A DNA stretch of 64,000 nt from Nematostella vectensis (taxonomy: Eukaryota; Cnidaria; Anthozoa; Actiniaria; Edwardsiidae): assembly GCF_932526225.1 (NCBI RefSeq), contig NC_064041.1, positions 13,577,451 to 13,641,450 on the forward strand, read 5' to 3'. Of this stretch, positions 1-11,500 are shown piece by piece. Positions within the stretch are counted from its first letter, which is position 1, and each line of letters starts with the position of its first letter. The notes below the pieces were generated by a model. That model saw nothing but the letters and a program-made list of their open reading frames with translations, was not told the DNA's origin and searched no databases. Position numbers and translations under genes: made by a program.

Positions 1-68
1 CAACAATCATCACCACACCATTCAACCGTGATCACCACACCATAATTGCAAGTCCTGCGCCATCTTAC

Positions 69-3000
69 CTCGTTCATCTTCATCCATCTCAAAGAAATGG
101 AAGGTAGCAATCTTGTTGTCCTCTGCCCAAGTCACCATTTGTCCCTTCTTGTTGGGTTTTCTCACAGGGGGGTCAGAAGATTCAGTGACATCTTCTGCAG
201 TTGATGGTGTTGAGGCTGTTGTGCCTGGCGTAGCAAAAAAGGCAATCACCAGTTTATATGTGAAACTAAATCAATGCTCCTTCCATTAGCATCAAAATGC
301 AATAAAACCTAATGTGTAACCATAGAGTTTTCTACTCACTTGACTCCTGAGAGGTGTCCTTGTCTAGCCCCTATGCATTAAAAAAAAAACAAGTAAACAT
401 TAAAACCTTGTTCTTTATCTATGTTACAAACTAAATTTGTATTTGTAAAAAGGAAGGAAAAAAAACAGTAGCACACATTGAAGTAAAATTTCAACAAGTG
501 TAAGATTTTCTTTAGCTTTATAAACATAATATCTGTAATCATATGTGGCAAACAAATAAAATGAATGAATGAAATGGAGTCATGGTTCATAAAAAATAAA
601 TGGTCGAAAAATATTTCCATTTACAGTAGATGAATGTCAAGATTAGTGGATTAAGTGTGAAGTATCACAAAATCATAAAAATAAACAATGATAAATCACT
701 CACATTTGTTTCTTTGCTGGCAAAATCTCCTGCATCTCCAGCTAGATAGAGTAATACAGCATCAATTAGAAGCAAATATACTAAAAGCTTTCCTTGTATA
801 TATTTGTAGTCTCAAAGGGAAGACATTTTGATTTGAAATGTTGATTAGTCTAGATATTATGCTACAGCAACAAATTAAATCCTACACTGACTGCTGTATA
901 CTGATAATTCGCTCTAATAATTTTTTATCTAATATTCAATTCTTCACAGGGTAGACACATTCAATCAGTACAGTAACTTAGACAATACAAGATTGACATT
1001 GTTCTGCCTTCATTGTGGTGACTTCCCAGAATCCAGCCAAAAAACAAAGCGGAATCTTGACTGATGTGCACATCCGAAAAATGTAAAAAAAATTCTTGGT
1101 TGGTACACTGTATTTTCCACTAGCTCCAGGGGATGGGTCTTACTTGTAGCGTCTGATGAGCCATCAGTAGGGGGTTTGTCTGAACCATTACTACCACCAT
1201 CTTTCTCTTTGCTCTTGGCTTTCTCCTTGGCACCTTCAATGCCATGGGTCTGGGATTGGTTACTCATGATCTCATCCAAGATGCCAGTGTAGGAAGGCTA
1301 GAGGGAAAGGGGAATGTATTCACATTATTTTCATTATCACAGAAACTATCATCACAAAACTAAACCCATTCCTATCAGTGCCATCAACATCATCTTTCTC
1401 ATCACCACCATCTTTATAACCATCATGATCATTTGTATTATCACCTTTATCACCATTATGATCATTGACCCCATCATCATAAACAACAATGGTGTCTTAA
1501 TCGTCATCATTGTCCTAATCAATATCATGATTTCTAACATTATCACTACCAACAATCATCATCATTTATCTTAAACAAAAATTAAATAGAGACTGTTATG
1601 ATGAAGCTATGCTGTTTATACTTTTTTTTTACTTTAATGTACATTTAGTTTATGTTTCAATTTTACTAGACTGCAGACATTTCTTAATTTTGACTGCTGC
1701 CTTTCACCACCATTATGATCACCTGGTTACAGCTATAGAAATAACACCCAACTAGTCCTTACCTTGACAGCAGTAGAGGCAGTAGGTGTTGTTGGTGTAG
1801 TTGCAGTAGGAGTCTACAAAACAAATATTGTTATATTTATAAATAGTGTGATCATTTAGTGTTTTATCATTTATTAGTAGTGTTATCATTCATAAATAGT
1901 GTTATCAAAGTACAGAAGCTTGTGGGAAATATTATTTACAGTAGCAGACCTTTTGTGCAGTCGTGGCTGGCCTTTTCCGCTTTCTCGGAGCTGCAACTGC
2001 TGCAGTTGCCAGTGCGTTCATAAAACCAGCACTCTCCATCGCTAGCGCTAAGGGGAAAATATGAATATTTTACTCAGTCCAAAAGAATAACCACAAAAAA
2101 CTAATTCAGTTTCTTTCTTTTTTTTTTTTTCATTCTTATTTTTATATCTGTGATATTTTTCTCTCTGAGGGGAGGGGAGGGGGGGACTACCGGTCCTAGT
2201 TTCTCATGGATCTGACACTGAAAATTTTCCTACTTGGCAAAACCTTGAAATGAACTCCCTGCCAATTGTATGATCCCATTGGGACCCTGAACTCAACCCC
2301 CTATACCTTTTAACACTACCCAGCGCCAGTGCCACACATACATGTGATCTTTCTAGCAACATGGGGCAAAATGTAGGTAAAAACACTCAACATATGTTAA
2401 AGATATACTATCAACATTTTCTTCACTCCCTTACCCTTGTTCACTTCTTTTTTTACTTTAACTGGTTTCCCATTTTCTTCCTGTGAATTACTGCGTTTTA
2501 ATTTCTTTTCGGATGGTGACTTCTTTGGATCATCATCCCTGGGAAATTATCAATTAAACATTGATTTACTTTACCAAACATATAATTTTATAGTAAGCAA
2601 AATGAGAATAAATAAACAAGGTACATATATTTTGTTGGCTAGAAACCATTTAACCCTTGATAATCCATTTAAACCCTGATAATTTCACATGTAAATTATC
2701 CACCTTTTTTAACATGTTTTTACCTTGGTCTCTTGCCCAGCTTAACATCTGAGTTTTTTAAATCTGTAAAATTAAAATACTTTTAAAGGATTCTCACTTA
2801 CTGGAGAAAATGTTATAGAATGTTATAGAAAGTCTGGAAGATATGCATGTACTCTACAGCTTCACAATCTACTGTATATAGAAGCCATGGTTCAGTTAAA
2901 GTTCTATGAAGTAAAGCGCACGGAATAGTCAAAATCTTTAGTGACAAGTTTTTTTTTTTGCAAGTGAAGCACATTTAATCATGTCTCAAAAGGCTGTGTA

Positions 3001-6000
3001 TTCGTGCTTTAACATCTCATTTTCATTTTCATGAGGTTTACATCTATTAAACCTGTAAAGTTTCGTTGAAAAGAGCACACACCTTTCCCAGACACGTCGG
3101 AAATGTCTGACTCTGGACTGTCTCCATTCTTCTGAGGCTTGTCCGCTTTGTCTAAAAAACAAAACAGTTAGAGATGGAGATGATCCTTATACCAAGTAGC
3201 AGCACATGGACTGCTATGGGATAGCATATTGGATTTGGTTGAAAACACATACTAGATTTTCTAGCAATAAACCAAGACACTACATCTATAAATACTGGTA
3301 AAGGAAGGGGATTTATTTAGGAGAAGGGTAAAATAACCCTATAAAAACTGCAAAAAGGGTGGAGCGTTACAGTGGGGAATACCCCATAAAGACTTGCTTG
3401 GGCCAAAGGGGTCTATTAGAAGGGGGGATCTTATTTTCTTGCATTTGCATTTGCTGATATGGGCAAAAGTTGCTGGTAGGGTGTTTTAGGAGAAGGGAGG
3501 GTATTATAACCCCTATAAAATCTGAAAAGGGTGGATTAGGAGAAATTGAATTTCTTTATCCACCTTTTGGGATGGTATGCCTTTCTCTGTAAAAGCTGGA
3601 AGATGAGCAAAGAAGCATTTGAATACCTGACTGAGTACGGACCATATCCATCCACTGCTTTAGGACACTAGTAGACAAATCTTTGACTTCTGTTGATATA
3701 AACAAAACAAGCAATGATTCAGAAATAGTGAAAAAACAGGATCTCATTATCTAAAGGGGTCAACTTAGATGTCACAGAATTCACAACAATGCGGTTATTT
3801 TTAAGAATGCCTATCTCACATTTAAAAACGGTCTTCTTCTTACAAGGAAAGTCATCCACAATCGAAGTCTGATACACTAAATAAAAACATTTGATTGAAA
3901 GTAGCTTGTTCCCGCTTGTAGCAGCTGATAGAGATGGATGTGCTGTGTGAGTCAATGTTGGCGCAGACATGTAAAATGAAGGCAGGCAATATTGGCCTTG
4001 TCAAATATCCAAGACCATTCACATTTAGGGATATTTTTGGGACACGACTACAAGCGACTTTCAATATTTCACAACAATTACTTCTGTCATTCAAACTAAT
4101 GGAGTTGCATTTCGTACTTTTTGACTGGTGTAAGTGCCTTGTGTAGTGGAGGCATGATCGAAAATCATTTCTGCACTAGACAATGAATATCTTACTGATT
4201 TTGAATGATGGAAGCAAGAAGATGATTTACTTTTCGAAATTGTTGGCAAGAGTTCATAGAATAGGAAACTGCAGTAAGTGTATAAATGTTACAAGAATCA
4301 TGAGGATATTGTCAGTTTAAAAAAAAGACTTTTTTACTGTATTCAGATTGCTTACTGGAATGATTTTCTTGATTAAATATATTAATTAATTAATTAATAT
4401 TATCAGACTCCTGCTAAGAACACTAAGGCCTATGAATACATTTGGTGGCTGTGGCTGTATCAGCTTATTAATGACTGCTGACCTTTGTTGTCAACTTTTG
4501 TCAAACTCCTGACAAGTTTTCCTGTATTTCCTTGTTTCAAGGTATCAACAGATACTGGTAAATCCTTTAAAAGCTGAGGAATTAAATGCAATTGATGAGA
4601 GGAAAAGTGGACAAAAGAGCTGTGATAACTATTAGCATTGCAGTTTATGATTCAGGTTCTTTGGCTATTGTCATAAAATCTGTCTTTTTAGGAAATTTTA
4701 CAAGAAAAGGAAAAATGAATATTACTAGATAACAATAAATAACTTGTGACTTTTTTATATGCTACAACTCATTGTACCTGGAGAAGTTCTATGACGAGGG
4801 GTAAGTTATCTGTCTTCTTAGCGTCGGATAACCACCTGTTCAAAACGGCCCAGCCCCCAACTGTGATAAATCTGTCGAAAAAGGATGACTGAGAATTGAT
4901 ACATGGTGAATCTACTCAATAGAGGTAGGGAAGACAGAGGGAGATAAATGAAGATTTGCAATAAATGAAGCTAAAATGCTGTCTGTTTTTACATCCTAAA
5001 TTTACTGTAAATAAAATATAGGGGTTTGTTTAGGGTTTTAGCTACATCCTTTCAAAATTTAAGTCCCAAGGGGAGAGGGTTGGGGAAACTGGGTCCCCCA
5101 GCCTACCCCTGTGGGTAATAAATCAGGGCTTACTTGTCAACTGCACCAGCTGCGTCTTTGTTTTCACTGGCCTCCACAATGGTTGCTTTCAAGATGTTGA
5201 TATATACACATCTGCTCATGAGTTTTTCAGCATCTCGCATCAAACTGAAAAAGGCACAGTAACGTTTAAAGTCCATAAAAAAAAAAATACAGTACCTAGC
5301 CATGTTGTAAAGAAGACAGTGGTAGAGTAGGTGCAGAATTACCCCTCCTCCTCCCCCAAAAACAAATCCTGCCCTGAGCTATGAGTGAAAATGTATGGAA
5401 ATCGAGCAATTATTTCAAAGATTTCAAGGGAATTTGAGGTGTGCTCATCACTTTCAACTTTCACGTTTCCTACCCTTTGAAATAAATTAGCATGCCCAGC
5501 TCTTTTGAATGCTAGAAAAAGGTTATTTCTCTCTACTTTGTCCCATTACACTTCCCTGTGGGAGAGGAGGAGAGAGAGAGAGGAGGTTGTAGCATACTAT
5601 TCAGAACTTCTAGCCTAACTAGCTAATTGATCCTACTAAATGGTCAGCACCCAATGGTTTTAAAATAAACAAAAAAATATGTGCTATGAAAAGAGACAGA
5701 AAGATGTGTCTAGTTATATGTACCTGATAATGCGCATCACATCTTGGCTCTTGATATCGCCAGCAAAGCCAAGTAGAGGCTTAAGGGCATTCAAAAGGGT
5801 TTTTGGTTCTCCTCCAGAAGTACCCTTAGAAATGGAACACAGTTAGCACAGACACAAATCTAATAACGGGTATCAAGAAAAAGACTATGAAAATAGCATT
5901 GGCACAATCACTCATGTGCTGATGAAAAAGCTTTTATCACTTATGTAGGGGAATCTCAGTGGGTATAGGGGGTTAAAGGGAATTAGACAAAAAGAAAAAT

Positions 6001-6201
6001 TGGTACAACTAATAGATGGGAGTAATAATGGAAACAGTTGTCGAGCAAACAAAAGTCCTGGTACTGGATTACAGGGTTCAAGTTAGTTTGGATTGAAGTA
6101 TATGTGGAAAGGAGGATTTTAAATTTTATAATATTGGATAAAATGACATAATACATTAAATCAACTTGCTACATATAAATACATGACATAATCATTACCA
6201 T
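69..6201 (-). CDS. PPP1R10: PPP1R10/PNUTS, PP1 nuclear targeting subunit, 3' end outside window
   Basis: Scaffold that holds protein phosphatase 1 in nuclear complexes acting on RNA polymerase II and chromatin (family knowledge). Coding exons in order are 6199-6201, 5724-5824, 5134-5244, 4778-4871, 4483-4573, 3627-3689, 3083-3151, 2724-2763, 2435-2538, 1950-2047, 1763-1813, 1144-1297, 704-741, 340-370 and 69-224. All phases agree, giving 401 codons before the left edge. Residues 1 to about 150 form the LW/TFIIS-N helical domain (FITVGGWAVLNRWL, then a segment ending LKQWMDMVRTQS). A lysine/serine-rich linker follows, then the PP1-docking segment QMVTW at residues 378-382 and FHFFEMDEDER just after, as in vertebrate PNUTS near residue 400. 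The start ATG is the last three bases of an exon (6199-6238) and gives MGTSGGEPKTLL, aligning with the usual MGSG start. The arginine/glycine-rich and zinc-finger C-terminus is not in this window. Identity is firm; the small exons at 704-741 and 340-370 rest on phase and splice signals. Confidence 0.93.
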
Positions 6202-6238
6202 TTCAATAGTTTCTGCACTTTTTACTTGTGGTTTCAGT
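6199..6238 (-). other. PPP1R10: PPP1R10 exon whose last codon is the start ATG
   Basis: The exon lies between an acceptor CTAG at 6239-6242 and a donor GTAATG at 6193-6198 (both read on the minus strand). The only codon that joins in phase to the conserved N-terminus is ATG at its very end. The rest is 5' leader, so the coding region begins across a splice junction. Confidence 0.7.
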
Positions 6239-7740
6239 CTAGAAAAGGAATTGTATAATAGAATCAAGCTCACATGTTAAAAAAATATATTTGGCTTTTG
6301 TTAGAGTGGTATTCATAAACCTGTGCAACAAAATATCAAAAGCAAGGCAGCACAGTGTGAAGTGGTTTTGAAAACCACTTCAATCATATTTCAGTAGGGC
6401 AGTCTTTTTTCATCTTTTAGACAATAGCCACATTCTTACTGTTATTCTTTTATTGTACTGGTTTTATAGAACATCTAAAACGAATTAATTTTCAGTTCAA
6501 TAACTTGTAGTGTAACCACTTCTCTCACCAACCTCATCTTTTTATATTCTTAAACATACTGTAACAGCTAAAATAATCAGTTTTATAATTAGATTTCTTT
6601 AAATCTTTTGTTTCAATGGTAAGTTACCCCCCCCCCCAAAAAAAAAAAAAAAAAAAAAACACACACACACACTTTACCAGTAAACACTTCTTGTCAATAA
6701 GTTCAACACCAATAAGTAATTTTATTGTGTGCTGTGACAGAAACAAACACACACTGAAAGAAAGATTTATCAAAATCATGAATTAAAAGTGCACTTGTTC
6801 ACTCAGTTTATATTATTGGATTAATGTCTTTTTTTTTTTTAGATCGATACCTCAATAGAACTCTAAAACCAAGCTTGGTCAAAGTTTACAAAACTGTCCT
6901 AGCAAACTTTTGTTGGGGCTTTAAGAGTTTTGGCGTACTTTTGGTGGAACATGGTTCCCTGTAAGGATGTATCTGGATATAACATGTACAGCGCAGAAAT
7001 CCTACCCAGGCTATGGGAGAATCAGTATGACACGCAATACAGAACCTTGCATCAGTATGGAACTAGATTATGAAAGCTTTTCTAAACCATGACATGAGAC
7101 GATTTCCTTGGTTTGCCCCATACTGGCTACTGCCCTGCCTAGTTGGTTACATACCACTCCAAAGGAAATAGGAAGGGGGATATTGGGGGGTTTGGATTTG
7201 GTGTATATTCCAAGGACTCTCTCATCCTAGGGCGAAGGACACGGCAGTAAATTATAATTTACTAAAAATAATTAAGAAAGCTGACCTGGTATGATTATGC
7301 AGGTTGCTGTCTATATTGCTCATGCACTGGTTTAAAATAATGAGTATTTGTAAAAATAATCTTATTCATTTCCTGTTTTGTTTCTTTTCTGAGATGTGAG
7401 AAGGGAACTCCAACTTTCATGCATAATTAATTATAATATTTTAGATAAAACACTGTGGTTATAGTGAGCTCTACAACATTTTCTTGATAAAAACTATTGC
7501 AGAATTAAATTCATTAGTTTTTTTTTTTTTTTTAACGTCTTTGGACAAAATACGAGTTCGAAATGAAAACGACAACTGAATTTGCATTTCAGAAAAACCT
7601 TTGGTAGAATTCAAGGAAATTTAATCGAGGTTCAAATTGTAATTATTGAAACGTAGTATTTCTCTGAATGCAAAAGGACACCCTAATTTCACGTAACATT
7701 AGTCATAACGACGACATTATCAACTTTGCTCATAAAGAAA
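6239..7740 (-). other. 5' leader intron region of PPP1R10
   Basis: No coding segment is seen here. It is AT-rich DNA with homopolymer tracts, a C/A tract followed by a short CA repeat near 6630-6673, and a T tract near 7510-7534. Small untranslated exons could be hidden in it; one weak candidate ends near 6674. Confidence 0.5.
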
Positions 7741-7800
7741 TTCTCTAGAGCATTCCAAGCGGCCGCCATCTTGTCTTGTTGTTTGTATGGTCGTAATTTA
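7741..7800 (-). promoter_or_regulatory. PPP1R10 5' end with YY1-like motif
   Basis: On the minus strand the sequence AAGATGGCGGCCGC lies at about 7758-7771. This matches the YY1 core motif that often sits just at or after transcription starts of metazoan housekeeping genes. It also opens a 26-codon reading frame that stops and would be an upstream ORF if transcribed. Position relative to the gene supports a promoter or first exon; no transcript evidence is available. Confidence 0.5.
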
Positions 7801-8533
7801 CTCTTTGAGTTCAATTCGCCCGTGCTTCACCCTAGGATCAGTTTATACGGCAGTCTTTATTTCAGACCGCTTATTTCTATCATCGTTTGATTGTTAGAAA
7901 GGTTTAGAAGTGTAGGAAAACGACACACACAGAAATTCCTGAAGCCAGAAACGCTGGCTCAATTTATTAGAGCCAACGTACTGGTTTGAAGCAAATCCGG
8001 GTTTACATCTTCCCCAAATGACTTATAAACTTACTCTATATTGCTCTCTTTATCAACTCTTTCGTCAAAGAGCTATGACTCCTCGATCTATATTCCTTGA
8101 GACGTGTGTGCTACTTTTATAAAGGCTTTTTGAGCGACATTTTAGAAAGCCTAATTGTTCAAAAAGTTAACCAGCATGGTCGCTCAAGTTGTCCCTGAGT
8201 AATAGCTTGATTTCGGCATCATTTGTGTTTCTTCAGCCCTGAAACTGCACACAAAGGACGTTGGTTAGTTGATAATTGTTACCGTTGCACGATCCAGTAT
8301 CACCCGTAAGTCGAAGAGGTAAAATTTCAAGGATAAAAATTGAGATAACAACTTCGAAATCCAACATGGCTTACCGTGAGTAAACGAAAGGCATCGCCCC
8401 GAGTCGACCCCCCGCAAACATCACGCGGCACATAAATTGCTGCGATCGTTGATTGGTCCAACGGCTGTCAGTCATAACTCTGAGAGAGTTATGGGTGATT
8501 TGAGCCCGCAGTGTTATATGGGTAAAAAGCAAG
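7801..8533. promoter_or_regulatory. Divergent promoter interval PPP1R10 / MRPS18B
   Basis: About 0.73 kb separates the outward-facing ATGGCGGC motifs of two divergently transcribed housekeeping genes. No open coding segment is seen. A shared bidirectional promoter is an inference from the gene arrangement. Confidence 0.5.
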
Positions 8534-8541
8534 ATGGCGGC
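8529..8541 (+). promoter_or_regulatory. YY1-like motif at MRPS18B start codon
   Basis: AAGATGGCGGCAAAG spans the initiator ATG at 8534. The match is on the coding strand, in the same configuration as in the divergent neighbour. It implies transcription starts only a few bases upstream, which would give a very short leader. Confidence 0.5.
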
Positions 8542-11500
8542 AAAGTTGTCGAGAATTTTATTACAAACCCCGGCAAGATTTACCAACCTCTCCACATCTG
8601 TTTTTTTATCAGGTAGAAGTATATTAAATGGAGGACTGCCTGGATCATTTGCAGGGGTAAGGGGGTTGTTTATATTGCATAAAAGAAACGAAGATGACTT
8701 CTTGACAAGAAAAGGCCCTCTGATGCCAACTGAGAGCTCTCATCGTTGGAGACCTATTTCAAGAAATATTTCCACCGGTAAGAGTACCACAAACATGCGT
8801 AGGGGTAACATCTGAATACCCCTATTTAAAAAAAGACCCTTTAAATTAGGTTGATATGCAGCTACACAGACATAATAACTGTACCATAGTAACCCTTCGT
8901 CTACAAAATATGCATAGATGGTGATATTAGGGACCGATTAAAGAAGGCAGAGATCCTACCACAGGGTACACAGAATATTTCAGCGCACACTACCACATTT
9001 TTCTTTTTGTGCGCAGAGAAATACAATGTGTGCGTTATCATAGACTCTCCCCCATCATGAATCTTAACGATACCGTAGGCCCAAATGGCTTCATTTCAGG
9101 TGAAATTTTTTTATTAGTCCATTCGATGACAATAGGCACACTCTAGATGTTAGCAAAAAAAAAAAAACACTAAAATCTTAAATACTCCGCTAGATATTTA
9201 CTTAGCTCAAAGTTCCGCGATCAACATCTGGGGAACTTAGTTTTACTGCTTTTCCCTCTAATTAGCATACAAGCGCGTCAGTATCATTATCGACATTTTA
9301 TCCAAGATTTATCCGTATTTATATAAACTTTATAAGCGTTTACTTTAAATTTTGAACAGTTGTAAACTATGCCAAGATTAAGTAAGAATCCTTGGCTAGC
9401 TTTGAAGAAGGCTAAGCAAGGAAGAAAGTCCAAAACAGAGAGTTGTCTCCATTCGCGGTCTACAAGATTAAGTAAGAATCCTTGGCTAGCTTCGAGGAAG
9501 ACTAAGCGAGGAAGAAAGTCCAAAACAGAGAGTTGTCTCCATTCACGGTCTTTTTAAGTTTTCCACGCTCTTCTTTTCTTCAGTGCAAGCTCGCTTTGGG
9601 CTAGGCATTTTCCTTCACTTGCACGACTAGCGCTATGACATTTAAGCGCCTAAGAGTTTTCCCGCTGCGTGTAGAGCGCCCAATGTGATTGGTTGCCAAA
9701 CGCGGCTCTATTTGCTTGTCGTCTGTCATTACTGTCACACTGCCTCTAATGTTTACACAACATCAATCCCCGATATCTCGCAATCAAATTTCACCCCATC
9801 ATATTCTAAATATGTTAAGGTACACTTCTAACTGCCCAATTCCTGCTCAAATTGGCAGGCATATAGTATAGATATTCTGTCACACTGTGCCACGGATAGT
9901 CAACAGCTTTTTTTGCAATGGATTTAATTAGCGTGTTGTAGCCAAAGAAGCAAAATTATTCCACGCCTAACTTTGACCCTTGATTATTAATCAACGAGGC
10001 TGTGTGACGTCAAATGTAGACACAGTTTGTCAGTTCAGTACATGACGAAAGATATAAAGCAGATCCCGGGAGGTTACGCCCTTTTGGTGTGTATAAATAA
10101 TTCGCATGTTTAAAATTGGTCGATTTAGAATTTAGGACCAGGCAAAAGCATTCAAAATTAAGCGCGTATAAAAATGATTATCTTAGGAGGAAAGAACAAT
10201 CATTAAGCTTTAAATTGATATATAGTTTGTTGGCATTTGCTTAAATCCGACGTGAGCGCGAGCGATTTTGCCGGGACGATCGGCATAATTACCGCTTGGG
10301 TCTACGGTATCCATAAGTTCGCTAATATGTAGTGGCTGCACAGCTATGTGGATATGAGGCAAACTTCCGACCATCCCTCCCTAAGACCAATAACAGAAAA
10401 ACTATCTTCTAGCTACTGTCATTCAAAACAATTGAATGGTTTCCAATCATGCCATTCCTTCACAAGGTACTGACCAATCACAAAGCATCAAATGTAATCC
10501 CATAATAGGAATGACTGAAGCCAGAAAGTGGCCAAGTAGTTAAAAATTATTGAGGGGAGCTACCAGAATATTGGCAATCACAGCGATGACAATTACTCAT
10601 TGGTAATTTGAGATCAATCACTAAATCAATATCATTAAGTGGAAATTGCTTGATTACTATAGATTGGTATTTGCAAATCTGTGGTTAATCAAAAGTCACA
10701 AGATCATCAGCTAATCAGCTTGATTGATATCAATGATCAATTGATAGGAAAATCTGTTGTCAACCAATAAAAGGTCACAGCTACATCTATTATTGATTAT
10801 CAATATCAATAAATTGAATTACTATTGATTGGTACTGATAGAGTTGGCCTTTTTTCTAGATTCAAGTACTTCAACAGAATTTCCACTATCCAATGATGAG
10901 AACAACACAGTCAATGTTTGTAAAAAGTAAGTTAGTATGTTTTGTCATTTTGCATGTCACTCTAGTCTACGTCACAGCCAGAAATAATCCTACACCAACC
11001 TATACATGCATATTTATATTTTGTAAGTGCTTAACCAACAATAATGTAATGCTGCATTCACACCAAAACCATGTTTAGTTAAGCAAGGTTTTTCTTTGCC
11101 TGATAACTTGCCAAGTTTCTCATTGTGTTGAATTCTTACTAGCTAAATGATCACTTAGTAACATGTACAGCACAGTCTATTCAGTTTTGTTCTTGGTTCT
11201 GTCCAGTCTTGGGAGATTGAGATTTAAACCAGTTTTAATTAAACCACCTTTAAACTGGTTCAAGTGCTGGTGTGAATAAGACTAATATATAAACTTCTTC
11301 ACCTTTTCTGTATTTCCACAATTATTTTCTTGAAATAATGAAATAATTGTTTCTTTCTTTCAAATTTCAGGTTAACATTGGATGATATTGTATCACAGTG
11401 GCCAGGTAAGAAGTTAGCTTTCACCATTGCCATAATTCTGTCAGCGAAACATTAGGCAGGGTAAGGAGTGGGTACATTCGTGTTGCTCTTTTCTCATTAA

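Noticed and set aside
1314-1574. Open frames on both strands rich in His/Ile/Met
   Set aside because: They come from a degenerate CAT/ATC microsatellite inside a PPP1R10 intron. No splice support.
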